Positions 1-5,087 of a DNA stretch of 10,843 bases are shown here, in pieces. The DNA is from an uncultured Oscillibacter sp. (GTDB taxonomy: Bacteria; Bacillota_A; Clostridia; Oscillospirales; Oscillospiraceae). The stretch lies in contig CABQCB010000040.1 of NCBI GenBank assembly GCA_902462475.1, forward strand, positions 1 through 10,843. Direction: 5' to 3'. The notes under the pieces are model-generated. The model searched no databases and had not been told where the DNA came from. It was given only the letters and a program-made list of their open reading frames with translations. The translations under genes were made by a program, and so were the position numbers. Each line of letters begins with the position of its first letter. The stretch's first letter is position 1.

Positions 1-486
1 CAGGGCCCGGGCAATGGCCACCCGCTGCTTCTGGCCGCCGGAGAGCTGGGCGGGGTAGGCGTCTGCCTTGTCGGCAAGGCCTACCAGCTCCAAAAGCTCC
101 AGCGCCCGTTTCCGGGCCGCCGGGGCGGCGACACCGCTGAGTTCCATGGGGAAGCACACATTTTTCAGGCAGGTGCGCTGCATGAGCAGGTTGAAGCTCT
201 GGAAGATCATGGTCACGTCCCGGCGGGCCAGACGCAGCTCCTTTTCAGAAAGCGTCGTCATGTCCTTCCCGTCCACGATCACATGGCCGGAGGTGGGACG
301 TTCCAGAAGGTTCATGCACCGAACCAGAGTGGACTTTCCCGCACCGGACAGGCCGATGATGCCGAAGATCTCGCCCCGGCGGATGTCCAGGTTGATGTTT
401 TCCAGCGCGTGGACGGCCTCCGTCCCCTCGCCGAACGTCTTGGTCAGATTTTGAATCTGAATGATGGATTCGCTCACGGTTCCCAT
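1..486 (-). CDS. metN: Methionine import ABC transporter ATP-binding protein, MetN-type (partial, C-terminus beyond window)
   Basis: This is the cytoplasmic ATPase that would power uptake of methionine (or a related amino acid) with a MetI permease and MetQ binding protein, which are presumably further left. The first 162 residues are visible. They contain Walker [10 protein letters not shown] at 45-53, the Q-loop glutamine at 96 (FQSFNLL) and the ABC signature LSGGQKQR at 148-155. The stretch [12 protein letters not shown] after Walker A is typical of MetN. The Walker B motif and the C-terminal regulatory (NIL/ACT-like) domain lie off the edge. The ATG at 486 has AAAGG only 3 bases upstream, which is tight. 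An in-frame GTG at 477 would sit 12 bases from the same site, so the exact start is uncertain. The preceding T-box leader carries an AUG specifier, which independently supports methionine as substrate. Other polar amino acid transporter ATPases are the main alternative. Confidence 0.87.
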   Translation of the reverse strand, partial: MGTVSESIIQIQNLTKTFGEGTEAVHALENINLDIRRGEIFGIIGLSGAGKSTLVRCMNLLERPTSGHVIVDGKDMTTLSEKELRLARRDVTMIFQSFNLLMQRTCLKNVCFPMELSGVAAPAARKRALELLELVGLADKADAYPAQLSGGQKQRVAIARAL

Positions 487-508
487 CGTCCTTTCTTGAA
501 TCAGGCAT

Positions 509-543
509 AAAAAAACGTCCCTGACGCGTTTGCGTCAAGGACG
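509..543 (-). terminator. Intrinsic terminator of the Met T-box leader
   Basis: In the minus-strand RNA, CGTCC-T-TGACGC pairs with GCGTCA-G-GGACG across an AAAC loop (12 base pairs, one of them G-U), followed by seven U residues (plus-strand A run 509-515). It directly follows the T-box motif and precedes the metN ribosome binding site, as expected for transcription attenuation. Confidence 0.93.
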
Positions 544-800
544 AACGTACTGCTACGCCGTGGTACCACCTTGCTTCGCGCACTCCCTCGCGGAAGCGGC
601 CTTAGAGAGTGCCAACACACTCCTGCGCTGTGACGTGCGCTCACGTCGTGACCTATGCACCGGCAGTCGGCCACGCAACTCCGAGACCATGTTCGGCAGG
701 CCCTTCCGTACCGCCTCGCACCAAACAGCGGCTCTCTGTGACGTATCTTCCTGCGTACTCTTCTCTTCATCGTCTTTGCGGTATGCACTTGTGTTATCTG
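509..800 (-). promoter_or_regulatory. T-box riboswitch, predicted tRNA-Met specific (AUG specifier), upstream of metN
   Basis: This leader RNA fills most of the gene-free stretch 487-1038. In the minus-strand RNA the landmarks appear in the right order: K-turn GATGA at 771-767, S-turn AGTA at 759-756, the distal Stem I element AGAGAGCC, then GAAC-ATG-G with the ATG at 690-688 as specifier. This is followed 6 bases later by GAG. The T-box sequence AAGGTGGTACCACGG lies at 572-558. The UGGU bulge would pair with an ACCA tRNA end, which fits discriminator A73. An intrinsic terminator closes the leader. By the family mechanism, uncharged tRNA-Met stabilises the antiterminator and switches the transporter on. 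The specifier was assigned by position and by agreement with the Phe T-box in this window, where the same 6-base distance to GAG holds. Confidence 0.93.
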
Positions 801-806
801 TTTTGT

Positions 807-835
807 AGTGTACACGTTATCGGTTTTATTGTCAA
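807..835 (-). promoter_or_regulatory. Sigma-A promoter of the metN T-box transcript
   Basis: A perfect -35 TTGACA (835-830) is separated by exactly 17 bases from -10 TACACT (812-807). Transcription would begin near 800, about 30 bases before the Stem I K-turn. The roughly 115 bases between this promoter and the rightward popT promoter contain no other signal that I can recognise. Confidence 0.85.
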
Positions 836-952
836 CGAGTAAAATTGACGATACGTTGGCCTGCGTAAAAAGTAAACATATGCAAAACGCACAATTTTGG
901 ATGAGAGGCTGCGGGGCCACAGATTTTTTACAAATTTCTCCGCCGTATCGGA

Positions 953-981
953 TTGAAACCGGGAGGCAAAACTGCTACTAT
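953..981 (+). promoter_or_regulatory. Sigma-A promoter of the DUF368/popT gene
   Basis: TTGAAA (953-958), a 17-base spacer and TACTAT (976-981) predict a start near 988. If this is the real promoter, the in-frame ATG codons upstream of 988 cannot be the translation start, which limits the gene to starts at or after about 1000. Confidence 0.72.
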
Positions 982-997
982 CAGATACTAAGAAAAC

Positions 998-1006
998 AAA
1001 AGGGGG
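998..1006 (+). promoter_or_regulatory. Ribosome binding site that does not match the first ATG of popT
   Basis: AAAAGGGGG is the only Shine-Dalgarno-like run in the short leader. It lies 8 bases before an in-frame CTG (1015) but 32 bases before the first usable ATG (1039), which has no such run next to it. Either CTG initiates translation or the ATG is used with a weak site. Confidence 0.45.
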
Positions 1007-1038
1007 CGCGGGCGCTGAAACGCTGCAACGAAAATTCC

Positions 1039-1851
1039 ATGATCCACTGGCTGCGCAACCTTGTGTGCGGCGTGCTCATCGGCGCGGGGGCCATATTGCC
1101 CGGAGTTTCCGGCGGCGTGCTGGCGGTGGTGTTTGACATTTACCGGCCCTTTATGGAGGTTCTGACCCATCCGTCCGCTGCACTGCCCAAATATTGGCGA
1201 TGGCTGCCGCCCTTGGGCATCGGCTGGTGCATCGGCTTCCTGGGACTGGCCAAGGGGATCTCCGCCAGCATGGACTGGTCGGATGCCGTCACCACATGGC
1301 TCTTTATCGGCTTGATCGTGGGGACTATCCCGTCTCTTTTCCGGGAGGCGGGCAAGGAGGGCCGGGGGCCGGGGGCGTGGGTGAGCCTGGTGGTGTGCGC
1401 GGCGGCAGTGTTTTTCGGCCTCTTTTACGTGCAGCATGTACTGAAGATCTCCGTGGAGCCCAACTTCTGGTGGTATAATTTCTGCGGCGTTTTGTGGGGC
1501 ATGGGCATTGTCATCCCGGGCATGACATCCTCCTCGGTCATGATGGCGCTGGGGCTTTACCAACCCATGATGGACGGCCTTGCCCGGATGGACTTTGTGG
1601 TGCTCTCGGCGTGTCTGCCGGGGCTTGCCATTACGGTGGTCCTGCTGGCGCGGGGTGTCACCTGGCTGTTCCGGCGCCATTACGCGGTGGCGTTTCATGG
1701 CATCTTGGGGGCCGTGGCGGCTTCAACATTGGCCATTATACCGACGGAATATACCGGCGGAGGCGAGGCGGTACTTTCCGCGCTGCTGTGCCTGGGAGGC
1801 TTTGCGCTGGCCTATGCCCTGGACCGGCTGGACCGCCGGATCCGAACATAA
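1039..1851 (+). CDS. popT: DUF368 family membrane protein, PopT-type undecaprenyl phosphate translocase
   Basis: Members of this family return undecaprenyl phosphate across the cytoplasmic membrane so that the lipid carrier can be reused for peptidoglycan and other wall polymers. From the ATG the protein has 270 residues, near the lower end of the family's range. It is built almost entirely of hydrophobic segments. Two similar motifs in the two halves mark the family: GAILPGVSGGVLAVVFDIY around 16-35, with P21-G22-V-S24, and GIVIPGMTSSSVMMALGLY around 156-174, with P160-G161-M-T163. They reflect the inverted-repeat architecture. The second motif has TSSS where SGS is more usual. The tail RLDRRIRT is positively charged and probably cytoplasmic. 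The gene has its own promoter and terminator and stands alone between oppositely oriented neighbours. A CTG at 1015 would add eight residues (LKRCNENS). The family call is firm; the transport role comes from characterised relatives. Confidence 0.88.
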   Translation: MIHWLRNLVCGVLIGAGAILPGVSGGVLAVVFDIYRPFMEVLTHPSAALPKYWRWLPPLGIGWCIGFLGLAKGISASMDWSDAVTTWLFIGLIVGTIPSLFREAGKEGRGPGAWVSLVVCAAAVFFGLFYVQHVLKISVEPNFWWYNFCGVLWGMGIVIPGMTSSSVMMALGLYQPMMDGLARMDFVVLSACLPGLAITVVLLARGVTWLFRRHYAVAFHGILGAVAASTLAIIPTEYTGGGEAVLSALLCLGGFALAYALDRLDRRIRT

Positions 1852-1881
1852 AAAAGGACTGTCCGCAGGACAGTCCTTTTT
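1851..1881. terminator. Bidirectional terminator between convergent popT and the methionine gamma-lyase family gene
   Basis: AAAAAGGACTGTCC, a GCA loop and GGACAGTCCTTTTT form a perfect 14-pair hairpin flanked by A and T runs, so it can work in both directions. It begins inside the popT stop codon and ends 4 bases before the stop of the leftward gene. Confidence 0.95.
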
Positions 1882-1884
1882 GTT

Positions 1885-3165
1885 TTACAAATGTACGATC
1901 CCTGCGTCCACCAGCTTCTGGAGGCTCATGAGGATACCCAGCTTGGCGTGGTACCAGGTGAGACCGCCCTGGAAGTACACGGCGTAGGGAGGCCGGATGG
2001 GGCCGTCGGCGGAGAGCTCGATGGAGCTGCCCTGGATGAAGGCACCGGCGGCCATGATGACGTCGGAGTCGTAGCCGGGCATGGCCCAGGGCTCCGGGGT
2101 CACGTAGCTGTCCACGGGAGCGGCGGCCTGAATGCCCTTGCAGAAGGCCACCATGGCTTCCGCACTGCCCAGGGTCACCGCCTGGATGATATCGTGCCGG
2201 TCCTCGTCGGCGCCGGGCACGCAGGCAAAGCCCAGCTTTTCGTAGATGTTGGCGGCGAAGATAGCGCCCTTGAGGGCACCGGCGACCACCGTGGGGGAGA
2301 GGAACAAGCCCTGGTACAAAGAGGTCATGAGGCCCAGGTTGGCACCTACCTCCTGCCCGAGGCCCGGGGCAGAGAGCCGGTAGGCGCACCGCTCCACGCA
2401 CTCCTTCGTGCCGCAGATATAGCCACCGATGGGGGCCAGGCCGCCGCCGGGGTTTTTAATGAGGCTGCCCACCACCATGTCGGCGCCCAGATCGGAGGGC
2501 TCCAGCCGCTCTACGAACTCGCCGTAGCAGTTGTCCACCATGACCTTCACGCCGGGCTTGACCTCCTTGCAGAAGGCGATCAGCTGGCCGATCTGCTCCA
2601 CGGAGAAGGAGGGACGGGTGGCGTAGCCCTTGGAGCGCTGGATGGTGATGAGCTTGGTGCGCTCGTTGATCTTGGAACGGATGGCGTCATAGTCAAAGGA
2701 GCCGTCGGGTTTCAGGTCCGCCTGGGCATAGGTGACGCCGTACTCCTTCAAAGAGCACTTGCTCTCCCGGATGCCGATGACCTCCTCCAGCGTGTCGTAG
2801 GGGGCGCCCACAGGGGAGAGCAGCTCATCACCGGGTAGGAGGTTGGCGGAAAGGGCAATGGTCAGGGCATGGGTGCCGCAGGTGATCTGGGGACGCACCA
2901 GAGCAGCCTCCGTGTGGAACACGTCGGCATAGACCCGTTCCAGGTTGTCCCGGCCCTCGTCGTTGTAGCCGTAGCCGGTGGTGGCGGCAAAGTGGGTGGC
3001 GTTTACCCGGTTTTTCTGCATGGCTGCCAGGACCTTGCCCTGATTATACTCTGCCGTCTGGTCGATGGCTTCAAACCGGGGACGAAGATGCTCCAGGACC
3101 TGCTGGCCGAAGGCATATACAGCGGGACTGACACCCAGCTGCTGATACATTTGTTGGATATCCAT
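1885..3165 (-). CDS. Methionine gamma-lyase family (aluminum resistance protein) PLP-dependent enzyme
   Basis: This cytosolic fold-type I pyridoxal-phosphate enzyme belongs to the family annotated as 'methionine gamma-lyase' or 'aluminum resistance protein' (related to Cys/Met metabolism enzymes); the true substrate is not established for most members. It has 426 residues, the full family length. Visible landmarks are CGTHA at 96-100 (cofactor phosphate region), VMVDNCYGEF at 208-217 with D211 expected to contact the pyridine nitrogen, SLIKNPGGG at 234-242 with K237 as the likely Schiff-base lysine, and SADGPIRPPY at 385-394. The ATG at 3165 is preceded by GAGGT at a 6-base distance, and a consensus promoter lies just upstream. 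It is a single gene. Because a methionine-sensing transporter lies nearby, a role in sulfur amino acid breakdown is tempting, but they are separate transcripts and this is inference. Confidence 0.9.
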   Translation of the reverse strand: MDIQQMYQQLGVSPAVYAFGQQVLEHLRPRFEAIDQTAEYNQGKVLAAMQKNRVNATHFAATTGYGYNDEGRDNLERVYADVFHTEAALVRPQITCGTHALTIALSANLLPGDELLSPVGAPYDTLEEVIGIRESKCSLKEYGVTYAQADLKPDGSFDYDAIRSKINERTKLITIQRSKGYATRPSFSVEQIGQLIAFCKEVKPGVKVMVDNCYGEFVERLEPSDLGADMVVGSLIKNPGGGLAPIGGYICGTKECVERCAYRLSAPGLGQEVGANLGLMTSLYQGLFLSPTVVAGALKGAIFAANIYEKLGFACVPGADEDRHDIIQAVTLGSAEAMVAFCKGIQAAAPVDSYVTPEPWAMPGYDSDVIMAAGAFIQGSSIELSADGPIRPPYAVYFQGGLTWYHAKLGILMSLQKLVDAGIVHL

Positions 3166-3203
3166 GGTGAGACCTCGATTTTGTAAAATTCATACAAATC
3201 ACA

Positions 3204-3232
3204 ATTATACCAGTGAAATGGAGGGTTTGCAA
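3204..3232 (-). promoter_or_regulatory. Sigma-A promoter of the methionine gamma-lyase family gene
   Basis: TTGCAA (3232-3227), a 17-base spacer and a perfect TATAAT (3209-3204) lie directly downstream of the terminator of the preceding operon. Transcription would start near 3197, giving a leader of about 30 bases. Confidence 0.85.
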
Positions 3233-3243
3233 GAGCAAGGCGG

Positions 3244-3272
3244 AAAAAAGGCGGTACGCAGCGCGTACCGCC
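3244..3272 (-). terminator. Intrinsic terminator of the NlpC/P60 operon
   Basis: In the minus-strand RNA, GGCGGTACGC and GCGTACCGCC form a perfect 10-pair stem with a GCT loop, followed by six U residues. It lies 14 bases after the NlpC/P60 stop codon. Confidence 0.95.
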
Positions 3273-3286
3273 TGAAATGGTGCGAT

Positions 3287-4180
3287 TTAAACGTGGATGC
3301 CGCCCACAAAGTAGTTGTAGTAATAGCCGCTGGTCAGGGAGCTCACGATCACGCCGCCGCTGGAAGAAGAGGAGGAGTGAATGAACTGACCGTCGCCTAT
3401 GTAGATGCCCGCGTGGGAGCAGGCCTTGCCGGCGTTGCGGCTGGGATCGTTGAAGAACACCAGATCGCCGGGCTGCAGGGCGCCGATGCTCCAGACCTTG
3501 GTGCCCAGGCCGCTCTGCCACTGGCTGGTGGCGGAGTGAGGCAGGGAGTAGCCGCACTGCTGATAGACATACATGGTAAAGCCGGAGCAGTCAAAGCCGC
3601 TGGGGGAGGCGCCGCCGTATACATAGCGCACGCCCAGATAGCTCTTGGCGGTGTCCACGATGGCACTGCCGGAGGAAGTGGAGGAAGACTCCGTCAAATC
3701 CAGGAAATCGCTGCGGATGTAACCCTCGGTGCCGTATTTGCAGGTGACGTCATACCAGCCGTCCACCAGACCGTTGACGGTGACGATGGTATCGGTGTCC
3801 ACGGTGGCCAGCACTTCGCTTTCCGTGGAGGCGCCGGAACGGACATTCACGCCGTCGCTGTTGACCCGGCCGTACGTCTCAAAGACGTTGTCCTGGTCCA
3901 CCAGCAGATAGTCGGCGGAGACATAGCCCGTGTTGCCCTCATAGGCGATCTTGTACCAGCCTTCGATGGAGTCGTCCAGGATCGCCACGGCCACGCTCTT
4001 GTCCAGCGTGGTGACGATGTCGGAGGACGTGGACGCCTCGGCGCGCAGACGCAGGGACGAACCGGTGGTGCAGCCGGCGCCGACGGCCACGTCGGCGGCC
4101 ATGGTGTGAGCGGTCAGCAGCAAAGTGGCGGGGAGGGTCAGGAAAAAGAGCTTTGCTGCCTTGCCTGCAAAGTGTGTCAT
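3287..4180 (-). CDS. Secreted NlpC/P60 peptidoglycan hydrolase with two SH3b domains
   Basis: The protein should be an exported cysteine peptidase that cuts the stem peptide of peptidoglycan (typically the D-Glu to diamino acid bond). It has 297 residues. Residues 1-29 form a signal peptide (lysines, then a hydrophobic core LFFLTLPATLLL, and a likely cut after HTMA). SH3b domains follow at about 36-95 (SLRLRAEAS...GWYKIAY...GYVSADYL) and 103-161 (VNVRSGAST...GWYDV...GYIRSDFL). A Ser/Thr linker precedes the NlpC/P60 domain, about 172-297. The catalytic residues are C198 in GFDCSGF, H256 in CSHAGIYIG and H268 in QFIHSS. The ATG at 4180 is chosen because AAAGGAAG lies 7 bases upstream and a signal peptide begins there; the open frame extends 40 codons further but that part is proline- and tryptophan-rich and unlike a leader. 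It follows a 102-residue gene after 58 bases without a promoter or terminator between, so the two are probably co-transcribed. Confidence 0.93.
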   Translation of the reverse strand: MTHFAGKAAKLFFLTLPATLLLTAHTMAADVAVGAGCTTGSSLRLRAEASTSSDIVTTLDKSVAVAILDDSIEGWYKIAYEGNTGYVSADYLLVDQDNVFETYGRVNSDGVNVRSGASTESEVLATVDTDTIVTVNGLVDGWYDVTCKYGTEGYIRSDFLDLTESSSTSSGSAIVDTAKSYLGVRYVYGGASPSGFDCSGFTMYVYQQCGYSLPHSATSQWQSGLGTKVWSIGALQPGDLVFFNDPSRNAGKACSHAGIYIGDGQFIHSSSSSSGGVIVSSLTSGYYYNYFVGGIHV

Positions 4181-4238
4181 GGGTGGTCTTCCTTTCGTTT
4201 CTTTTGTGTGGGGGAAGGGAACGGCGGGGAGAAGGGGG

Positions 4239-4547
4239 TTATTTCTCCTTGCCGGCCAGGGCGCGGTCCAGCCAGATGGCGGCCACATCCATGGCGGCAT
4301 ACAGGCTGTCCTTTTCGCTCTTTTTGACCACGCGGTCCCGGGACTTGAGGTTGGCGTCCGTCAGCTGCAGCTGAACGGAGACCTTGGTCGCAACGTTCAG
4401 GTCCTGCTCTTTCTTGCTCTCCAGAACCTGCATCATGATAATATATTTTTCAGCCATCGTGCCGTAGTAGATCAGGTTTTCCACACGGCGCAGAGGGTGG
4501 CCCTTATACATCAAACCTTCCGTCTTAGCGGACTTGCTTTCAGGCAT
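4239..4547 (-). CDS. Conserved-looking 102-residue protein of unknown function
   Basis: I do not recognise a named family. The product is a soluble, highly charged protein without signal peptide or membrane segment. Its centre reads like a compact alpha/beta domain (ENLIYYGTMAEKYIIMMQVL at 24-43, then KVSVQLQLTD at 55-64), followed by a basic patch (KSRDRVVKKSEKD) and a helical tail (AAMDVAAIWLDRALAGKEK). The coding evidence is good: an AAGGAG site 7 bases before the ATG, a consensus promoter immediately upstream, codon use like its neighbours and a plausible folded sequence. It is the first gene of a probable operon with the NlpC/P60 hydrolase, which suggests, without proving, a role connected to the wall. 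The protein itself looks cytoplasmic. Confidence 0.82.
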   Translation of the reverse strand: MPESKSAKTEGLMYKGHPLRRVENLIYYGTMAEKYIIMMQVLESKKEQDLNVATKVSVQLQLTDANLKSRDRVVKKSEKDSLYAAMDVAAIWLDRALAGKEK

Positions 4548-4578
4548 GCAAACACTCCTTCAATGAAATTGTAACCGA

Positions 4579-4607
4579 ATTGTAACAGATTTTATCCGAT
4601 TTGTCAA
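4579..4607 (-). promoter_or_regulatory. Sigma-A promoter of the 102-residue protein and NlpC/P60 operon
   Basis: A perfect -35 TTGACA (4607-4602), a 17-base spacer and TACAAT (4584-4579) predict a start near 4572, only about 12 bases before the AAGGAG site. A second copy of GTTACAATT follows 11 bases after the first, covering the predicted start point. Confidence 0.87.
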
Positions 4608-4645
4608 CGATTGGTGACGAAGAAAAATACGGAAATTTCCCCCAT

Positions 4646-4681
4646 TCACAAAAGAAACCCGCAAGGCAGGGCCTTGCGGGT
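4646..4681 (-). terminator. Intrinsic terminator of ireB
   Basis: In the minus-strand RNA, ACCCGCAAGGC and GCCTTGCGGGT form a perfect 11-pair stem with a CCT loop, followed by TTTCTTTT. It lies 17 bases after the ireB stop and separates that gene from the next promoter. Confidence 0.92.
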
Positions 4682-4698
4682 GAAAAAAGACGGTTCCC

Positions 4699-4944
4699 TT
4701 ATTGTCCCAGATATTTCCGAACCAAGACCTGCAAAAGCTCATCGCGGTCGATCTTGCGGATCAGCGTGCGGGCGTTGTTGTGGTTGGTAATATAGGTGGG
4801 ATCTTCGGACAGGATATAGCCCACGATCTGGTTGATGGGGTTATAGCCCTTTTCCTCCAATGCCTGATAGACAGTTGTCAGGATGTGGCGGATCTCCGCG
4901 TCTTTTTCCATTGCGATACTGAATTTCCGGGTATAATCGTCCAT
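4699..4944 (-). CDS. ireB: IreB family regulatory phosphoprotein (DUF965)
   Basis: In Enterococcus faecalis IreB is a small cytoplasmic protein phosphorylated by the PASTA-domain kinase IreK and dephosphorylated by IreP; it restrains cephalosporin resistance and hence cell-wall stress responses. Here the protein has 81 residues, the usual length, and carries the family core [20 protein letters not shown] at 30-49, then [15 protein letters not shown] at 57-71. The ATG at 4944 is preceded by AAAGGTGG at 8 bases; the frame continues upstream but without a start that has a binding site. The flexible N-terminus (MDDYTRKFS) has T5 as its only threonine, the natural candidate for phosphorylation. 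The gene has its own promoter and terminator on both sides, whereas in many Bacillota ireB sits next to ruvX. Neither the kinase nor the phosphatase is in this window. Confidence 0.95.
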   Translation of the reverse strand: MDDYTRKFSIAMEKDAEIRHILTTVYQALEEKGYNPINQIVGYILSEDPTYITNHNNARTLIRKIDRDELLQVLVRKYLGQ

Positions 4945-4994
4945 GCAGACACCACCTTTCTTTACCGATGGAAGAAACCTGGAACACAACATCT

Positions 4995-5023
4995 AGTATA
5001 CTCGTTTTTTCCCCGACTGTAAA
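4995..5023 (-). promoter_or_regulatory. Sigma-A promoter of ireB
   Basis: TTTACA (5023-5018), a 17-base spacer and TATACT (5000-4995) lie just after the pheT terminator. Transcription would start near 4988, giving a leader of about 44 bases. Confidence 0.85.
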
Positions 5024-5033
5024 GCGTTTTCGG

Positions 5034-5071
5034 AAAAAACTTTTGCTCCCCCGCCGAGTCGGCGGGGGAGC
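5034..5071 (-). terminator. Intrinsic terminator of pheST
   Basis: In the minus-strand RNA, GCTCCCCCGCC and GGCGGGGGAGC form a perfect 11-pair stem with a GACTC loop. The U run of six follows after AAAAG, slightly further from the stem than usual. It lies 16 bases after the pheT stop. Confidence 0.88.
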
Positions 5072-5087
5072 GCTGCAATCGGAAAAA

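Noticed and set aside
265..276. Possible zinc-binding insertion in PheS (CxxC-x4-CxxC; numbers are residues of PheS) as a new domain
   Set aside because: Cysteine knuckles at this place are common in Bacillota PheS proteins, so it is a family feature and not a novelty.
501..920. Open frames on both strands in the 500-920 region, including the 5' extension of the popT frame to an ATG at 808
   Set aside because: The stretch is explained by the Met T-box RNA and two promoters. The predicted popT transcription start near 988 lies after the ATG at 808, and the extended N-terminus is unlike the family.
1891..2838. A 315-codon plus-strand open frame opposite the methionine gamma-lyase family gene
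   Set aside because: It is a compositional shadow; the minus-strand product has a full set of PLP-enzyme motifs.
4228..4248. A short GGAGAA/TTCTCC inverted repeat between the 102-residue gene and the NlpC/P60 gene
   Set aside because: Only six pairs with a 9-base loop and no U run on the transcribed strand, so it does not support a terminator.
4181..4300. A 40-codon N-terminal extension of the NlpC/P60 frame
   Set aside because: It would hide the signal peptide inside the protein, overlap the upstream 102-residue gene and lacks its own SD, whereas the ATG at 4180 has one.
3164..4327. A 387-codon plus-strand open frame opposite the NlpC/P60 gene
   Set aside because: It crosses a terminator and a promoter of the minus strand and gives a glycine/alanine-rich product without a domain, while the minus strand has catalytic Cys and His residues in place.
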